The translations under genes and the position numbers were made by a program. 60,673 bases of DNA from Streptomyces triticagri (GTDB lineage: Bacteria; Actinomycetota; Actinomycetes; Streptomycetales; Streptomycetaceae): positions 1,221 to 61,893 of the forward strand of contig NZ_QUAK01000066.1 in assembly GCF_003429565.1 (NCBI RefSeq). The letters are read 5' to 3'. Positions 47,986-56,898 of this stretch are shown piece by piece. A model generated the notes under the pieces. It searched no databases and had not been told where the DNA came from. It worked only from the letters and a program-made list of their open reading frames with translations. The number at the start of each line of letters is the position of its first letter. Position 1 is the stretch's first letter.

Positions 47986-49710
47986 TCAGCCCGAGAACTT
48001 CACGTCCGTGATGGCTTGCTTGTACCCACTGCCGCTGAACTGATCCTGGGGTGACATCGGCACATCGGTGATCCAGAGGAGAACATAGCGGGTGGCGGTG
48101 GCGTCCTTGGCCTTGATGCTCAGCTTGGTGGCGCTGGTCCGGCCTGTGCCGATCTTGTCCATGGAGCTCAGGGACGACGACGGCGACAGGGAGTCCGCCG
48201 CGTACAGCGAGGCCGTTGTGTGGTCACCGCCGTACCGGAGAGCTATGGACGCGGCGGACACGTCGTGCTTCGCGCCGAGGTCGAAGACGATGCCCACGCC
48301 CTGCTTGTACGGGGCGAGAGTCGGGCCGTCGCGGTAGCTCTTCGTACGCCAGAAGGTGTCACTGTCGTTGTCGTACGTCCCGGAGACGCTGGCCGCGCTC
48401 TGTGGCGAGCCGTCCGGCGCGTACTCCTGGGCGTCCTTGATCTGCAGTGGCTTCGCCTGGGACTGCTTGTCGCCGTCGTTGCCGCTGCGGGTGTCGGAGT
48501 TCCCCGGGTCCGACGGCTTCTCCCGCTCCATCAGCGCGTCCGCCAGCTGCCAGCTGCCGAGGCCGAGTGCGGCGATCAGGAGTGCGGACACGGCCCACTT
48601 GAGCGCCTTCCCGGTCCTTCCGTTCAACGGCGGCGGGGGCTTGGCCGGCAGGGCCTGACCCCGGCCGGCCGCTGGTGTCGCGGACGGCCTGCCGTACACG
48701 CCCTGCTGGTACGTCGTGCGCTGGTACTCCGGGGGCGCGGTGAAGGACGGCTCCGGCGGGCGGATGCGCGGCATCTCGCCGACGGCCTGTGCGAGTTCCT
48801 CGGGAGTCGTGCAGGGCTGATCGAGACGGGAGGCCGTGGCGCCCTCGTGCACCAGGGCGCGCATCGACAGTTCGGACAGCCCGCGGTGCACGCCGGCCCG
48901 TACCTGATCCGGTGGGATCAGGCCGATGCCCTTGGGCAGCCCCGTCATCCCGTAGGCGTCCTCCTCGTACGGCCAGCGCTGGGTCAGCGAGGCGTACAGG
49001 AGCGCGCCGATGGCTTCGGTGTCGGTGAGCTGCGGGGTGTCGGAGCTGATGCCGCGCAGGGCCGCATTCACCGCAAGGCCGCGGATGCGGTACTGGCCGC
49101 TGGAGGTCCGCAGTACGGCGCTCGGTGTGAGCCGCAGATGAGCGAGGCCCTCCCGGTGCGCGGCCGCCATCGCCTGCGAGACCTGGGCGACGAGCTGATA
49201 GGCGTCGTGCGGCTCCAGCGGGCCCGTGGCGAGAAGGGCGCTCAGCTCGACCCCGTCGGGCAGCCATTCGTGCACCACATAGACGAGATCGTCCTCCTCG
49301 ACGGCGTCGAGGACCTGGACGAAGCGGGGGTCGCCGAGGAGCGCGGAGGAGCGGGCAGCCGCAAGGACGGAGCGGGCCCGCGGGTGCTCGGCGGGAAGCA
49401 CATGGACGCCGACCGCCCTGCGCAGCTTCTCGTCCACCGCTCGCCAGCTGCTGAATCCGTCCAAACGGGTGACGCACTCCTCGAGGCGGTAGCGCCTCGC
49501 GAGCTTGTGGCCGCTGTGCAGTTCCGGTGGCGCGACATCCGGCGGGTCGGTGATCGCCGCCTCGTCGGGCCGGTCCTTGTCGTCGTCGCCCGCCGTTGTG
49601 TCCTGGCTCTGGGCCGCTCCGTCGGCTGTGGCCTGGTCCGCCTCGGCGGTCGGCGACTCCTCGTCACCGTCTGCTGCCACATCGACGGCAGCTGTGCTCC
49701 GTTCCGCCAC
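47986..49710 (-). CDS. Membrane pseudokinase with extracellular discoidin-like domain (MurJ-associated)
   Basis: Protein of 574 residues. An acidic N-terminus leads to a kinase fold (about 60-310) lacking the glycine loop, with HLRLTPSAVL in place of HRD-KxxN and IRGLAVN in place of DFG, so it is a pseudokinase. One helix (about 368-390, WAVSALLIAALGLGSWQLA) and an extracellular F5/8-type C (galactose-binding-like) domain (about 440-574) follow. In M. tuberculosis the same modules are fused to the C-terminus of MviN/MurJ, where PknB phosphorylation recruits FhaA; here the parts are separate, 128 bases after murJ. GTG at 49710 has GGAGG and AGGAA upstream. Confidence 0.88.
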   Translation of the reverse strand: MAERSTAAVDVAADGDEESPTAEADQATADGAAQSQDTTAGDDDKDRPDEAAITDPPDVAPPELHSGHKLARRYRLEECVTRLDGFSSWRAVDEKLRRAVGVHVLPAEHPRARSVLAAARSSALLGDPRFVQVLDAVEEDDLVYVVHEWLPDGVELSALLATGPLEPHDAYQLVAQVSQAMAAAHREGLAHLRLTPSAVLRTSSGQYRIRGLAVNAALRGISSDTPQLTDTEAIGALLYASLTQRWPYEEDAYGMTGLPKGIGLIPPDQVRAGVHRGLSELSMRALVHEGATASRLDQPCTTPEELAQAVGEMPRIRPPEPSFTAPPEYQRTTYQQGVYGRPSATPAAGRGQALPAKPPPPLNGRTGKALKWAVSALLIAALGLGSWQLADALMEREKPSDPGNSDTRSGNDGDKQSQAKPLQIKDAQEYAPDGSPQSAASVSGTYDNDSDTFWRTKSYRDGPTLAPYKQGVGIVFDLGAKHDVSAASIALRYGGDHTTASLYAADSLSPSSSLSSMDKIGTGRTSATKLSIKAKDATATRYVLLWITDVPMSPQDQFSGSGYKQAITDVKFSG

Positions 49711-49838
49711 CGTCGTTCCTGCCTCCCCATCCGTTGCGCGCCGTACAGCGCCAAAGCCAATTGTGCCCACAGTCGGCTGCTATGCACGACACGCAGCCGC
49801 CGACGATGGTTGTGCGGCCCTCGGGGGTTCGGCGGGAA

Positions 49839-51989
49839 TCAGCGGCCGAGACGGCCGCGGACCATGCCGACGAGGGCGTTGAGCTCTTCGATCCGCATGC
49901 GGCGCGCGGCCACGAAGAAGATGCCGAGCAGCACCACGCCACCGCCGATCAGTGCGGCGAGGGAGCCGATGACGCCCTGCCCGAGCCCTTGGGTGATCGC
50001 GTACCCAGCGCCGCCGCCGAGAACCGCGGCCGGTACCGAGGCCAGCGCCAGGCGGGCATAGGTGCGGATGACGTGAGCACCGTCGAGGTCGCCGCCGAGC
50101 CGCTTGCGCAGCCGCTGCCAGGCGACGCCCACGCCGATCGCGTACGCGATGCCGTACGCGGCGGCCATGCCGGTCACGGCCCAGCGGTCGGGCAGCAGTA
50201 CGTAGCAGAGGCCTGCGGCGGCAGCGTTGACGATGGCGACGATGACCGTGTTGTAGAACGGCGTGCGGGTGTCTTCGTAGGCGTAGAAGGCACGGAGCAC
50301 GACGTACTGCACGGAGTACGGGATGAGGCCGAGGCCGAAGGCCATGAGCATGTAGCCCATGGACGTGGCGCCGCCGGAGGACCCGAAGACCAGAGTGCAC
50401 ATCGGGACGCCGAGCGCGACGAAGGCGAAGGCGATCGGCACGATGGCGACCGCCGTGGTCCGCAGCCCTTGCGAGATGTCGTCGCGTACGGCGCCGGTGT
50501 CGCCCTCGTTGGCCGACCGCGAGAGCCGTGGGAGCAGCGCGGCCATCAAGGACACCGTGATGATGGCCTGCGGCAGCCCCCAGATCAGCTGGGCGTTGGC
50601 GTACGCGGCGAATCCGGTGCCGTCGACGGGCGACTGCTTTCCGGATGCGGTGGACAGCTGGGAGACGACGATGGCGCCTGCCTGGTTGGCGAGGACGAAC
50701 AGCATGGTCCACTTGGCGAGCCTTGCCGCCTTGCCGAGCCCATGGCCCCGCCAGTCGAAGCGCAGGCGCAGCTTGAAGCCCGTCTCCTTGAGGTACGGGA
50801 TCATCGCAAGAGCCTGCACGACGAGACCGAGCAGAACACCGAATCCGAGCAGCCGCTCGCCCTCCGGTGGCAGCGACTGGACGGTCATCCGGGAGTCCGC
50901 GGCCGAGCCGTAGACCCAGAGGAACATGCCGAGCGTCGCGATGATCACGACGTTGTTCAGCACCGGCGTCCACATCATCGCGCCGAAGCGGCCGCGGGCA
51001 TTGAGGATCTGCCCCATGACGACATGGATGCCCATGAAGAAGATCGTCGGCAGGAAATAGCGGAGCAGCGTGACGCCAACGTCGTTCGCCGCCGGATCCG
51101 AGGCGACAGAGCCGGAAAGCAGCCGGATCAGCAGCGGGGCCAGCACCATCCCGAGGAGCGTGAGTGCCCCCAGCGCCACCATGACGAGCGTCAACAACCG
51201 GTTGGCGTACGCCTGCCCGCCGTCGCTGTCCTCCTTCATGGAACGCACCAGCTGCGGTACGAACACGGAGTTCAGACCGCCGCCGATGGTGAGGATGTAG
51301 ATCATCGTCGGCAGTTGATAGGCCACCTGGAAGGTGTCACCCAGGAGCCCGACTCCGAGCGCGGAAACGATCAGCGCCGACCGCACAAACCCCGTCAGCC
51401 GGGAAACCATCGTGCCGGCGGCCATCACCGCACTGGACTTCAGCACGCTGGACGCCCGGCCGCCCTTCTTCGGCGGCGTCGGGGCCGGACCCGCGGGCGG
51501 CTCCGGAGTTCCCTCCCCGGCGGCCGGCGGGCGAGCTCCGCTGCCCTGCTGGTCGCGGTAGAGGTGGGCGAAGGCGTCCGGCTCGTGCCGGTCGTCGGAC
51601 GCCCGGGTGACCAGGTCGTCGACGCCGACGAACTGGGTGGTGCGGGCATCGTCGCCGTACGGGAGGTGGCGGGTCGGACCGTCCGGCTCGGGCGGGGGCG
51701 TCTGGGCCCACACCCGGGGGTCGGGCGCATGCTGCGGGGGCGCCGGCTGGGCGTACAGCGCCTGCGGGTCGGGGTAGGAACCCGGGGGCGGCGGAGGGTG
51801 CGCGGCGCGGTCGTACAGCGCCTCACCCACCGGGTCCTGGGCAGCGAGATCCTGGTCCCGGTAGGGATCCTGGTCGTAGGCGTCCTGGACGTACATGTCC
51901 GAGGCGGGTGGCTGCGGGGGGACCTGACCGCCCGCGGGGTCGCCGCCTCCCGCGGACTGACCGCGGTCACCGTCGTACGGCGCGTTCAT
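49839..51989 (-). CDS. murJ: Lipid II flippase MurJ (MviN)
   Basis: Integral membrane protein of 716 residues. The first ~175 residues are a disordered Asp/Pro/Gln/Tyr-rich cytosolic extension; the rest is the MOP-superfamily flippase with about 14 helices (SRLTGFVRSALIVSALG, GGLNSVFVPQLVRSM and other MviN motifs). It moves lipid II across the membrane for RodA/PbpA. Unlike the mycobacterial protein it has no fused pseudokinase; that is the next gene. ATG at 51989, 47 bases after the DUF6049 gene. Confidence 0.95.
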   Translation of the reverse strand: MNAPYDGDRGQSAGGGDPAGGQVPPQPPASDMYVQDAYDQDPYRDQDLAAQDPVGEALYDRAAHPPPPPGSYPDPQALYAQPAPPQHAPDPRVWAQTPPPEPDGPTRHLPYGDDARTTQFVGVDDLVTRASDDRHEPDAFAHLYRDQQGSGARPPAAGEGTPEPPAGPAPTPPKKGGRASSVLKSSAVMAAGTMVSRLTGFVRSALIVSALGVGLLGDTFQVAYQLPTMIYILTIGGGLNSVFVPQLVRSMKEDSDGGQAYANRLLTLVMVALGALTLLGMVLAPLLIRLLSGSVASDPAANDVGVTLLRYFLPTIFFMGIHVVMGQILNARGRFGAMMWTPVLNNVVIIATLGMFLWVYGSAADSRMTVQSLPPEGERLLGFGVLLGLVVQALAMIPYLKETGFKLRLRFDWRGHGLGKAARLAKWTMLFVLANQAGAIVVSQLSTASGKQSPVDGTGFAAYANAQLIWGLPQAIITVSLMAALLPRLSRSANEGDTGAVRDDISQGLRTTAVAIVPIAFAFVALGVPMCTLVFGSSGGATSMGYMLMAFGLGLIPYSVQYVVLRAFYAYEDTRTPFYNTVIVAIVNAAAAGLCYVLLPDRWAVTGMAAAYGIAYAIGVGVAWQRLRKRLGGDLDGAHVIRTYARLALASVPAAVLGGGAGYAITQGLGQGVIGSLAALIGGGVVLLGIFFVAARRMRIEELNALVGMVRGRLGR

Positions 51990-52036
51990 GCTTACCCCAC
52001 CTCATCGGTCCCACGGCCCACCGGCCAGGTCGTCAA

Positions 52037-54478
52037 TCAACGGTCCACTCTCTCACCCGTGCCGGACGGGCCGGTGCTTTCCGCGGCGGTGTCCGGGGAC
52101 GGGTCACCCGGCTGGTCCGGGGCATCGCCGCCCGCGTCGGCCGGCTCGGGCTCGTCATCGTCGTCGGACGTGTCCGCGCCACCGTCGCTCCCTTCCCCGT
52201 CGTCTCCGTTCCCGCCGTCGTCATTGCCGTCGTCGTTCCCGCTCTCGGACCCCGAGTCGCCGTCCTGCGAGGGCTGCTGCGCCGCCGCTCGCTTGCGCTG
52301 GGTGTACATGCGGAAACCGGCGAGTACGAGCAGCAGGAAGCCGCCGGCCAGGACCAGCATCACCGTCGGGGTGATCTCGGTGACGTTCACCTCGAAGCGG
52401 ATCGGACTGCCGTAGCGCTGACCGTCCTCCGTGAAGAGCTGGGCCCACACCGCCGCCCGGCCGTTGGCGTTGGCGGAGGTGTTGAACTTCACCGACTGGC
52501 TGTGGCCACCGGCGATCTTGACCTGCTGCTCCTCGTAGGGCCCGTCGCCGATCGTCAGGCGCCTCGGCTTGGTCGACGTCAGGCGCAGCTTCATGTGCTC
52601 GACGCCCTGTACCAGGTTGTTCTGCACCGTCACGGGGATCGTCGCGCTGCGCCCGGAGAGCTTGGCCTCGGTCTTCGGGATCAGCGAGACCCGCTTGGTG
52701 AGACCGTCGAGATAGCTCTGCACTCCGGCCCGGTACTGCTCCCCCTCGGCGGCCCGGCCGCGCCAGGAGTTGGACATCGCCCGGTCGATGGCCCGTCCGA
52801 AGGGCGTCACGACCCGGTCCGGCTCACTGAGGATCACCTTGAATCCGTCGAGTGTCGCCTTCGTGTTCCGGAGCGCCTCGAAGGCCGCCTTGGGCAGCTC
52901 CTGTTTGCGTACCGACGCCGGATAGCTGCCACGCCCCGGCACCTGCTTGGTGGCCTGCGGATCGGGCTTCGCCTTCGCCGCGTCTGTGAGGTCCACGGAC
53001 TGGGACCAGCGCCCGCCTTCGAGGGCCTGCACGGCCCGGGCCATGGACTGCGCCTGGCTGGCGGAGGGGGTGCGCTGGGGAGCGACGACGATGCTGCGGG
53101 CGCGCTCCGGGTCCTGCAGATTGATCATCTGGGTCTGGGCCAGGAACTCCTGGACCGCGAGAGTCGAGGACTCCGCTCCGGTCATGTCGCCCTGGAAGAG
53201 CTCGGAGAGGTTCGCGTCCGCCACGACCGCAGTGGTCCCACCGCCGATGGGGCGTGCCGCCGTCGGGGTATAGGGGAGACCGCCCCGCTCCTGGAGGCTG
53301 TCGCTGCGGGCGATGACCGTGTCGGCCCCGGCGGAGGTGGCCACGTCGACGATCGAGGGGTCGATCGCGCCCTCGGCCGGCCAGGCGAAGTCGGTGCTCG
53401 GCTCCACGTGCAGGATCGACTTCACGGTGCGGGCCGCGACATCCGTCGCGTCCTGCAGGTGGCTGAGCGAGCCGGAGACGCCCTTGCCCTGATGGGCGAG
53501 CGAGGCGAGATCGGGGTCGGCGAAGGGGAGGGCGACCACCTTCTTGTCCTTGACGGCGGTCTGCAGGTCGTTCAGCCACTTCTTGGCGACGGCCTGGTTC
53601 TTGCCGGGGATGGGGTCGCCGCCCTCGGGGTTCCGGATGCTGTACGGCTCGGTCATCGCCTCGACCGACGCAAGCAGATCGGGATCGATGACCCAGGTGA
53701 CCGGGAGGTCCCGGCCCAGCGACAGCATCTGCTCGAGTCGTCCGCCGGGGGTGATCTCCTCGGCGAGACGGTCGTCGGAGAACACCGGAGTCTGCTGCTC
53801 GTCGGAGCCCGTCTCGGCCGTCAGATGCGTCGAGGAGATCAGCGGCCACAGCATGGTCGTCCGGGTGGGCTCGCTCGCCGTCTCGGACTGCCAGGGCAGG
53901 AACGTCCGCTGGATGCCCAGGACCTGGTCGTACGGCTGGGCCGTGGTGCGGCCGGTGAGGGCCACGCCCAGCTGGTACACGCCGTCCGCGCCGAGGTCCA
54001 GCTCCTTGACCGGGATGGACAGGGAGAAGTCCTGCGGGACGCCCGGAGCGAGCTTCTTGAACGTCTCCTTGTACGAGTCGTCGTCGACGGCCGTCCCGTC
54101 GGAGCCGGGCAGGAAGCCGGTGCGCTCACCGGCACTGTCGATCATGGAGCGGGCGTTCATCATCGGCCCGACGCGCAAGTCGACCGTGGCATCGGTGACC
54201 GTCCGCGCACTCTCATTGGTCACGGTGCCGGAGACGGTGAGGGTGTCCCCGTCGACCGGGGCCGCCGGCGTCAGGGAGTCGAGCGACACATCGACCGTAC
54301 GGGAGCCGGTGGGAGCGGCGGCCGCCTTGGCGGGCGAATCGGCCTGGGCCGGAGGCGCCGCGGTCACCTGCAGCAGCCCGGCGAGGATCGGGGCCGCCGC
54401 GAGGGCCGCTCCGATGCGCCTCAGCCGCCGGCGGGCAGGTGAGGGAGTCATCCCCTGGAAGTCTGCCGCCTCGGCCAC
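52037..54478 (-). CDS. DUF6049 secreted, membrane-anchored protein
   Basis: Protein of 813 residues with a signal peptide (RRIGAALAAAPILAGLLQVTAAPPAQA, about 20-46), a large extracellular part beginning with an Ig-like segment (VDVSLDSLTPAAPVDGDTLTVSGTVTN), a helix near residue 705-725 (VMLVLAGGFLLLVLAGFRMY) and an acidic Asp/Glu/Gly tail. DUF6049 proteins lie beside murJ and pcnA in actinobacteria (Rv3909-like) and their function is unknown; wall-related work is plausible. GTG at 54478 is used; ATG at 54451 with CAGGGG upstream is a good alternative. Confidence 0.88.
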   Translation of the reverse strand: MAEAADFQGMTPSPARRRLRRIGAALAAAPILAGLLQVTAAPPAQADSPAKAAAAPTGSRTVDVSLDSLTPAAPVDGDTLTVSGTVTNESARTVTDATVDLRVGPMMNARSMIDSAGERTGFLPGSDGTAVDDDSYKETFKKLAPGVPQDFSLSIPVKELDLGADGVYQLGVALTGRTTAQPYDQVLGIQRTFLPWQSETASEPTRTTMLWPLISSTHLTAETGSDEQQTPVFSDDRLAEEITPGGRLEQMLSLGRDLPVTWVIDPDLLASVEAMTEPYSIRNPEGGDPIPGKNQAVAKKWLNDLQTAVKDKKVVALPFADPDLASLAHQGKGVSGSLSHLQDATDVAARTVKSILHVEPSTDFAWPAEGAIDPSIVDVATSAGADTVIARSDSLQERGGLPYTPTAARPIGGGTTAVVADANLSELFQGDMTGAESSTLAVQEFLAQTQMINLQDPERARSIVVAPQRTPSASQAQSMARAVQALEGGRWSQSVDLTDAAKAKPDPQATKQVPGRGSYPASVRKQELPKAAFEALRNTKATLDGFKVILSEPDRVVTPFGRAIDRAMSNSWRGRAAEGEQYRAGVQSYLDGLTKRVSLIPKTEAKLSGRSATIPVTVQNNLVQGVEHMKLRLTSTKPRRLTIGDGPYEEQQVKIAGGHSQSVKFNTSANANGRAAVWAQLFTEDGQRYGSPIRFEVNVTEITPTVMLVLAGGFLLLVLAGFRMYTQRKRAAAQQPSQDGDSGSESGNDDGNDDGGNGDDGEGSDGGADTSDDDDEPEPADAGGDAPDQPGDPSPDTAAESTGPSGTGERVDR

Positions 54479-54688
54479 GCGCTCGCCCGTCCCTAGTCGT
54501 CGTCAGTGGTCGTCGCATTTGCGTCCCCGCATGGTAACGAGGCCAGCTGTGGCCGAGTGCCGCGCACTGCTCCACATGATCGCGAAGCAGGTCAGCGACG
54601 GTACGGCCGCTACGAGGGAAACAGATCGGGCCGCTGGGGCGAAAAAGAGGGCGGAGCCGGTGGCGCGGGGCACGTACCCTTTTCTGTT

Positions 54689-56155
54689 GTGCCGAACGCC
54701 AATGAAGACAACCTCAGTGCCCTCAGCCAGGTGCAGCGCCGCGCGGTGAGCGAACTCCTGCGGGTGTCCCCCGTCGCCGACGATCTCGCCCGCCGTTTCC
54801 AGGAGGCCGGGTTCTCCCTCGCCCTGGTCGGCGGCTCGGTGCGGGACGCGCTCCTGGGACGGCTCGGCAATGACCTGGACTTCACCACCGACGCGCGGCC
54901 CGAGGACGTACTGAAGATCGTCCGCCCCTGGGCCGACTCGGTGTGGGAGGTCGGCATCGCCTTCGGCACGGTCGGCTGCCAGAAGGCGGCGCAGGGCGAC
55001 GGGGATCAGCTGACGTACCAGATCGAGGTGACGACCTACCGGTCCGAGGCGTACGACAGGACCTCGCGGAAGCCCGAGGTGTCCTACGGCGACTCGATCG
55101 AGGAAGACCTCGTGCGGCGGGACTTCACCGTCAACGCGATGGCCGTGGCGCTGCCGGAGAAGGACTTCATCGATCCGCACGGCGGCCTCGACGACCTCGC
55201 GGCGCGCGTGCTGCGCACGCCCAGCACCCCTCAGGAGTCCTTCTCGGACGACCCGCTGCGGATGATGCGGGCGGCGAGGTTCGCGGCGCAGCTGGACTTC
55301 GAGGTGTCCGAGGACGTCGTCGCCGCGATGAAGGAGATGGCGGAGCGCATCGACATCGTCTCGGCCGAGCGCGTCCGTGACGAGCTCAACAAGCTGCTGC
55401 TGTCCGAGCACCCCCGCAAGGGCCTCACCCTGCTCGTCGACACGGGTCTCGCCGCCCGTGTCCTTCCGGAGCTGCCGGCGCTGCGTCTGGAGAGCGACGA
55501 GCACCACCGCCACAAGGACGTCTACGAGCACTCGCTGACGGTTCTGGAGCAGGCGATCGCTCTCGAGGAGGACGGGCCGGACCTCACGCTGCGTCTGGCG
55601 GCTCTGCTGCACGACATCGGCAAGCCGAAGACACGGCGTTTCGAGAAGGACGGCCGGGTCTCCTTCCACCACCACGAAGTGGTGGGCGCCAAGCTGACGA
55701 AGAAACGCATGACGGCCCTCAAGTACTCCAACGAACTGGTGAAGGACGTCTGCCGGCTCGTCGAACTGCACCTGCGCTTCCACGGCTACGGGACGGGCGA
55801 GTGGACGGACTCCGCGGTCCGCCGCTACGTCAGGGACGCCGGGCCGCTGCTCAGCCGGCTGCACAAGCTGACCCGCTCCGACTGCACCACGCGCAACAAG
55901 CGGCGGGCCAATGCCCTGTCGCGGGCGTACGACGGTCTGGAGGAGCGGATCGCCCGGCTCCAGGAGCAGGAGGAGCTGGACTCCATCCGGCCGGACCTCA
56001 ACGGCAACGAGATCATGGAGATCCTCGGCGTCGGGCCCGGCCCGGTGATCGGCCGCGCCTACCAGTTCCTCCTCGAACTCCGTCTGGAGAACGGCCCGAT
56101 GGAGCGCGACGCCGCCGCCGGCGCCCTCAAGGAGTGGTGGGCGACGCAGTCCTGA
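54689..56155 (+). CDS. pcnA: CCA tRNA nucleotidyltransferase / poly(A) polymerase family protein
   Basis: Class II nucleotidyltransferase of 488 residues. LVGGSVRDALLGR and DLDFTTDARPE form the catalytic head (about 45-75), RRDFTVNAMAV follows, and a C-terminal HD domain contains LLHDIGKPKTRR and VSFHHHEVVGA (about 305-330). These enzymes add or repair the CCA end of tRNA, needed here since the tRNAs lack encoded CCA; S. coelicolor's homologue is CCA-adding. GTG at 54689. It is divergent from the DUF6049 gene. Confidence 0.95.
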   Translation: MPNANEDNLSALSQVQRRAVSELLRVSPVADDLARRFQEAGFSLALVGGSVRDALLGRLGNDLDFTTDARPEDVLKIVRPWADSVWEVGIAFGTVGCQKAAQGDGDQLTYQIEVTTYRSEAYDRTSRKPEVSYGDSIEEDLVRRDFTVNAMAVALPEKDFIDPHGGLDDLAARVLRTPSTPQESFSDDPLRMMRAARFAAQLDFEVSEDVVAAMKEMAERIDIVSAERVRDELNKLLLSEHPRKGLTLLVDTGLAARVLPELPALRLESDEHHRHKDVYEHSLTVLEQAIALEEDGPDLTLRLAALLHDIGKPKTRRFEKDGRVSFHHHEVVGAKLTKKRMTALKYSNELVKDVCRLVELHLRFHGYGTGEWTDSAVRRYVRDAGPLLSRLHKLTRSDCTTRNKRRANALSRAYDGLEERIARLQEQEELDSIRPDLNGNEIMEILGVGPGPVIGRAYQFLLELRLENGPMERDAAAGALKEWWATQS

Positions 56156-56163
56156 ACGCGTGA

Positions 56164-56199
56164 AACGGGGCCATGTTTCACGTGAAACATGGCCCCGTT
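56164..56199. promoter_or_regulatory. parS: parS site inside a 36-bp perfect palindrome
   Basis: The perfect parS core at 56175-56188 is extended on both sides by AACGGGGCCAT/ATGGCCCCGTT to a 36-base perfect palindrome, just after the pcnA stop. It could also fold as an RNA terminator for pcnA. Confidence 0.95.
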
Positions 56200-56210
56200 C
56201 TCGTTCGCAG

Positions 56211-56258
56211 ACGGGTCGGGGTGCTGTGTTTCACGTGAAACACAGCACCCCGACCCGT
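56211..56258. promoter_or_regulatory. parS: parS site inside a 48-bp perfect palindrome
   Basis: The perfect parS core at 56228-56241 is embedded in a 48-base perfect palindrome (arms ACGGGTCGGGGTGCTGT and its complement), next to the end of the minus-strand LppU-like gene, for which it may act as terminator. Confidence 0.95.
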
Positions 56259-56271
56259 CAGTTGAGCTGGT

Positions 56272-56787
56272 TCAGCCCTTGTACTCCTCGAGGCAGAGGG
56301 TGAACGAGTCGCCCTTGCCGCCGCTCTGCGTGTACTTCGAGTACTTGCTGAGGTCACAGCTGCCGGTCGAGCCGTCCTTGCGCTCGACGACCTTGTACTT
56401 GGCCTTGGAGTCGCCGCAGTCGACAACTTCGAGGTCCGGGTTGGTCGAGCTCTTCTCATTGCCGATGCTCATGCAGTCGCCGACCTCGGCGGCCTGCGCG
56501 TCATCCCGGCTGGCCCACCAACTGCCCGCCACGACGATGACGGCGACCACGGCGATGCCGATACGGAGGTAGGTCTTCATGCTGCGCTTCGGCGCCGGAG
56601 GCGGGGCCGGGGTGCCGGCGTACTGCGGGGGCACGCCACCCGGCTGGCCCGGCTGCTGGCCGTAGGGGTTGCCCCCACCCTGAGGCTGCTGGCCGTACGG
56701 GTTGCCTCCGCCCTGGGGTGCCTGCTGGCCGTACGGGTTCTGGCCCTGAGCGAATGGATTCTGGCCCTGGGGCGGCGGAGTGGTCAC
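56272..56787 (-). CDS. LppU/SCO3897 family membrane protein
   Basis: Protein of 171 residues. A Gly/Gln/Pro-rich cytosolic N-terminus with repeated QNPYGQQ and GGGNPYGQQP units (about 8-50) precedes one helix (about 72-92, YLRIGIAVVAVIVVAGSWW) and a small extracellular domain with four cysteines (GDCMSIG, VVDCGDS, GSCDLSK, TLCLEEY), likely two disulfides. The family is known by name only; function is unknown. GTG at 56787 has GGGG upstream. It converges with pcnA across two parS palindromes. Confidence 0.85.
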   Translation of the reverse strand: MTTPPPQGQNPFAQGQNPYGQQAPQGGGNPYGQQPQGGGNPYGQQPGQPGGVPPQYAGTPAPPPAPKRSMKTYLRIGIAVVAVIVVAGSWWASRDDAQAAEVGDCMSIGNEKSSTNPDLEVVDCGDSKAKYKVVERKDGSTGSCDLSKYSKYTQSGGKGDSFTLCLEEYKG

Positions 56788-56898
56788 TGGGGGTCCCCCT
56801 CGAACGAAGACGCGATGGCGCGAAATGACGTCCGTAAACTATCCGGCCCCGGCGGCAACTCTGAAGCCAGATCGGCTCCTGTATCACTGATGTGACAC

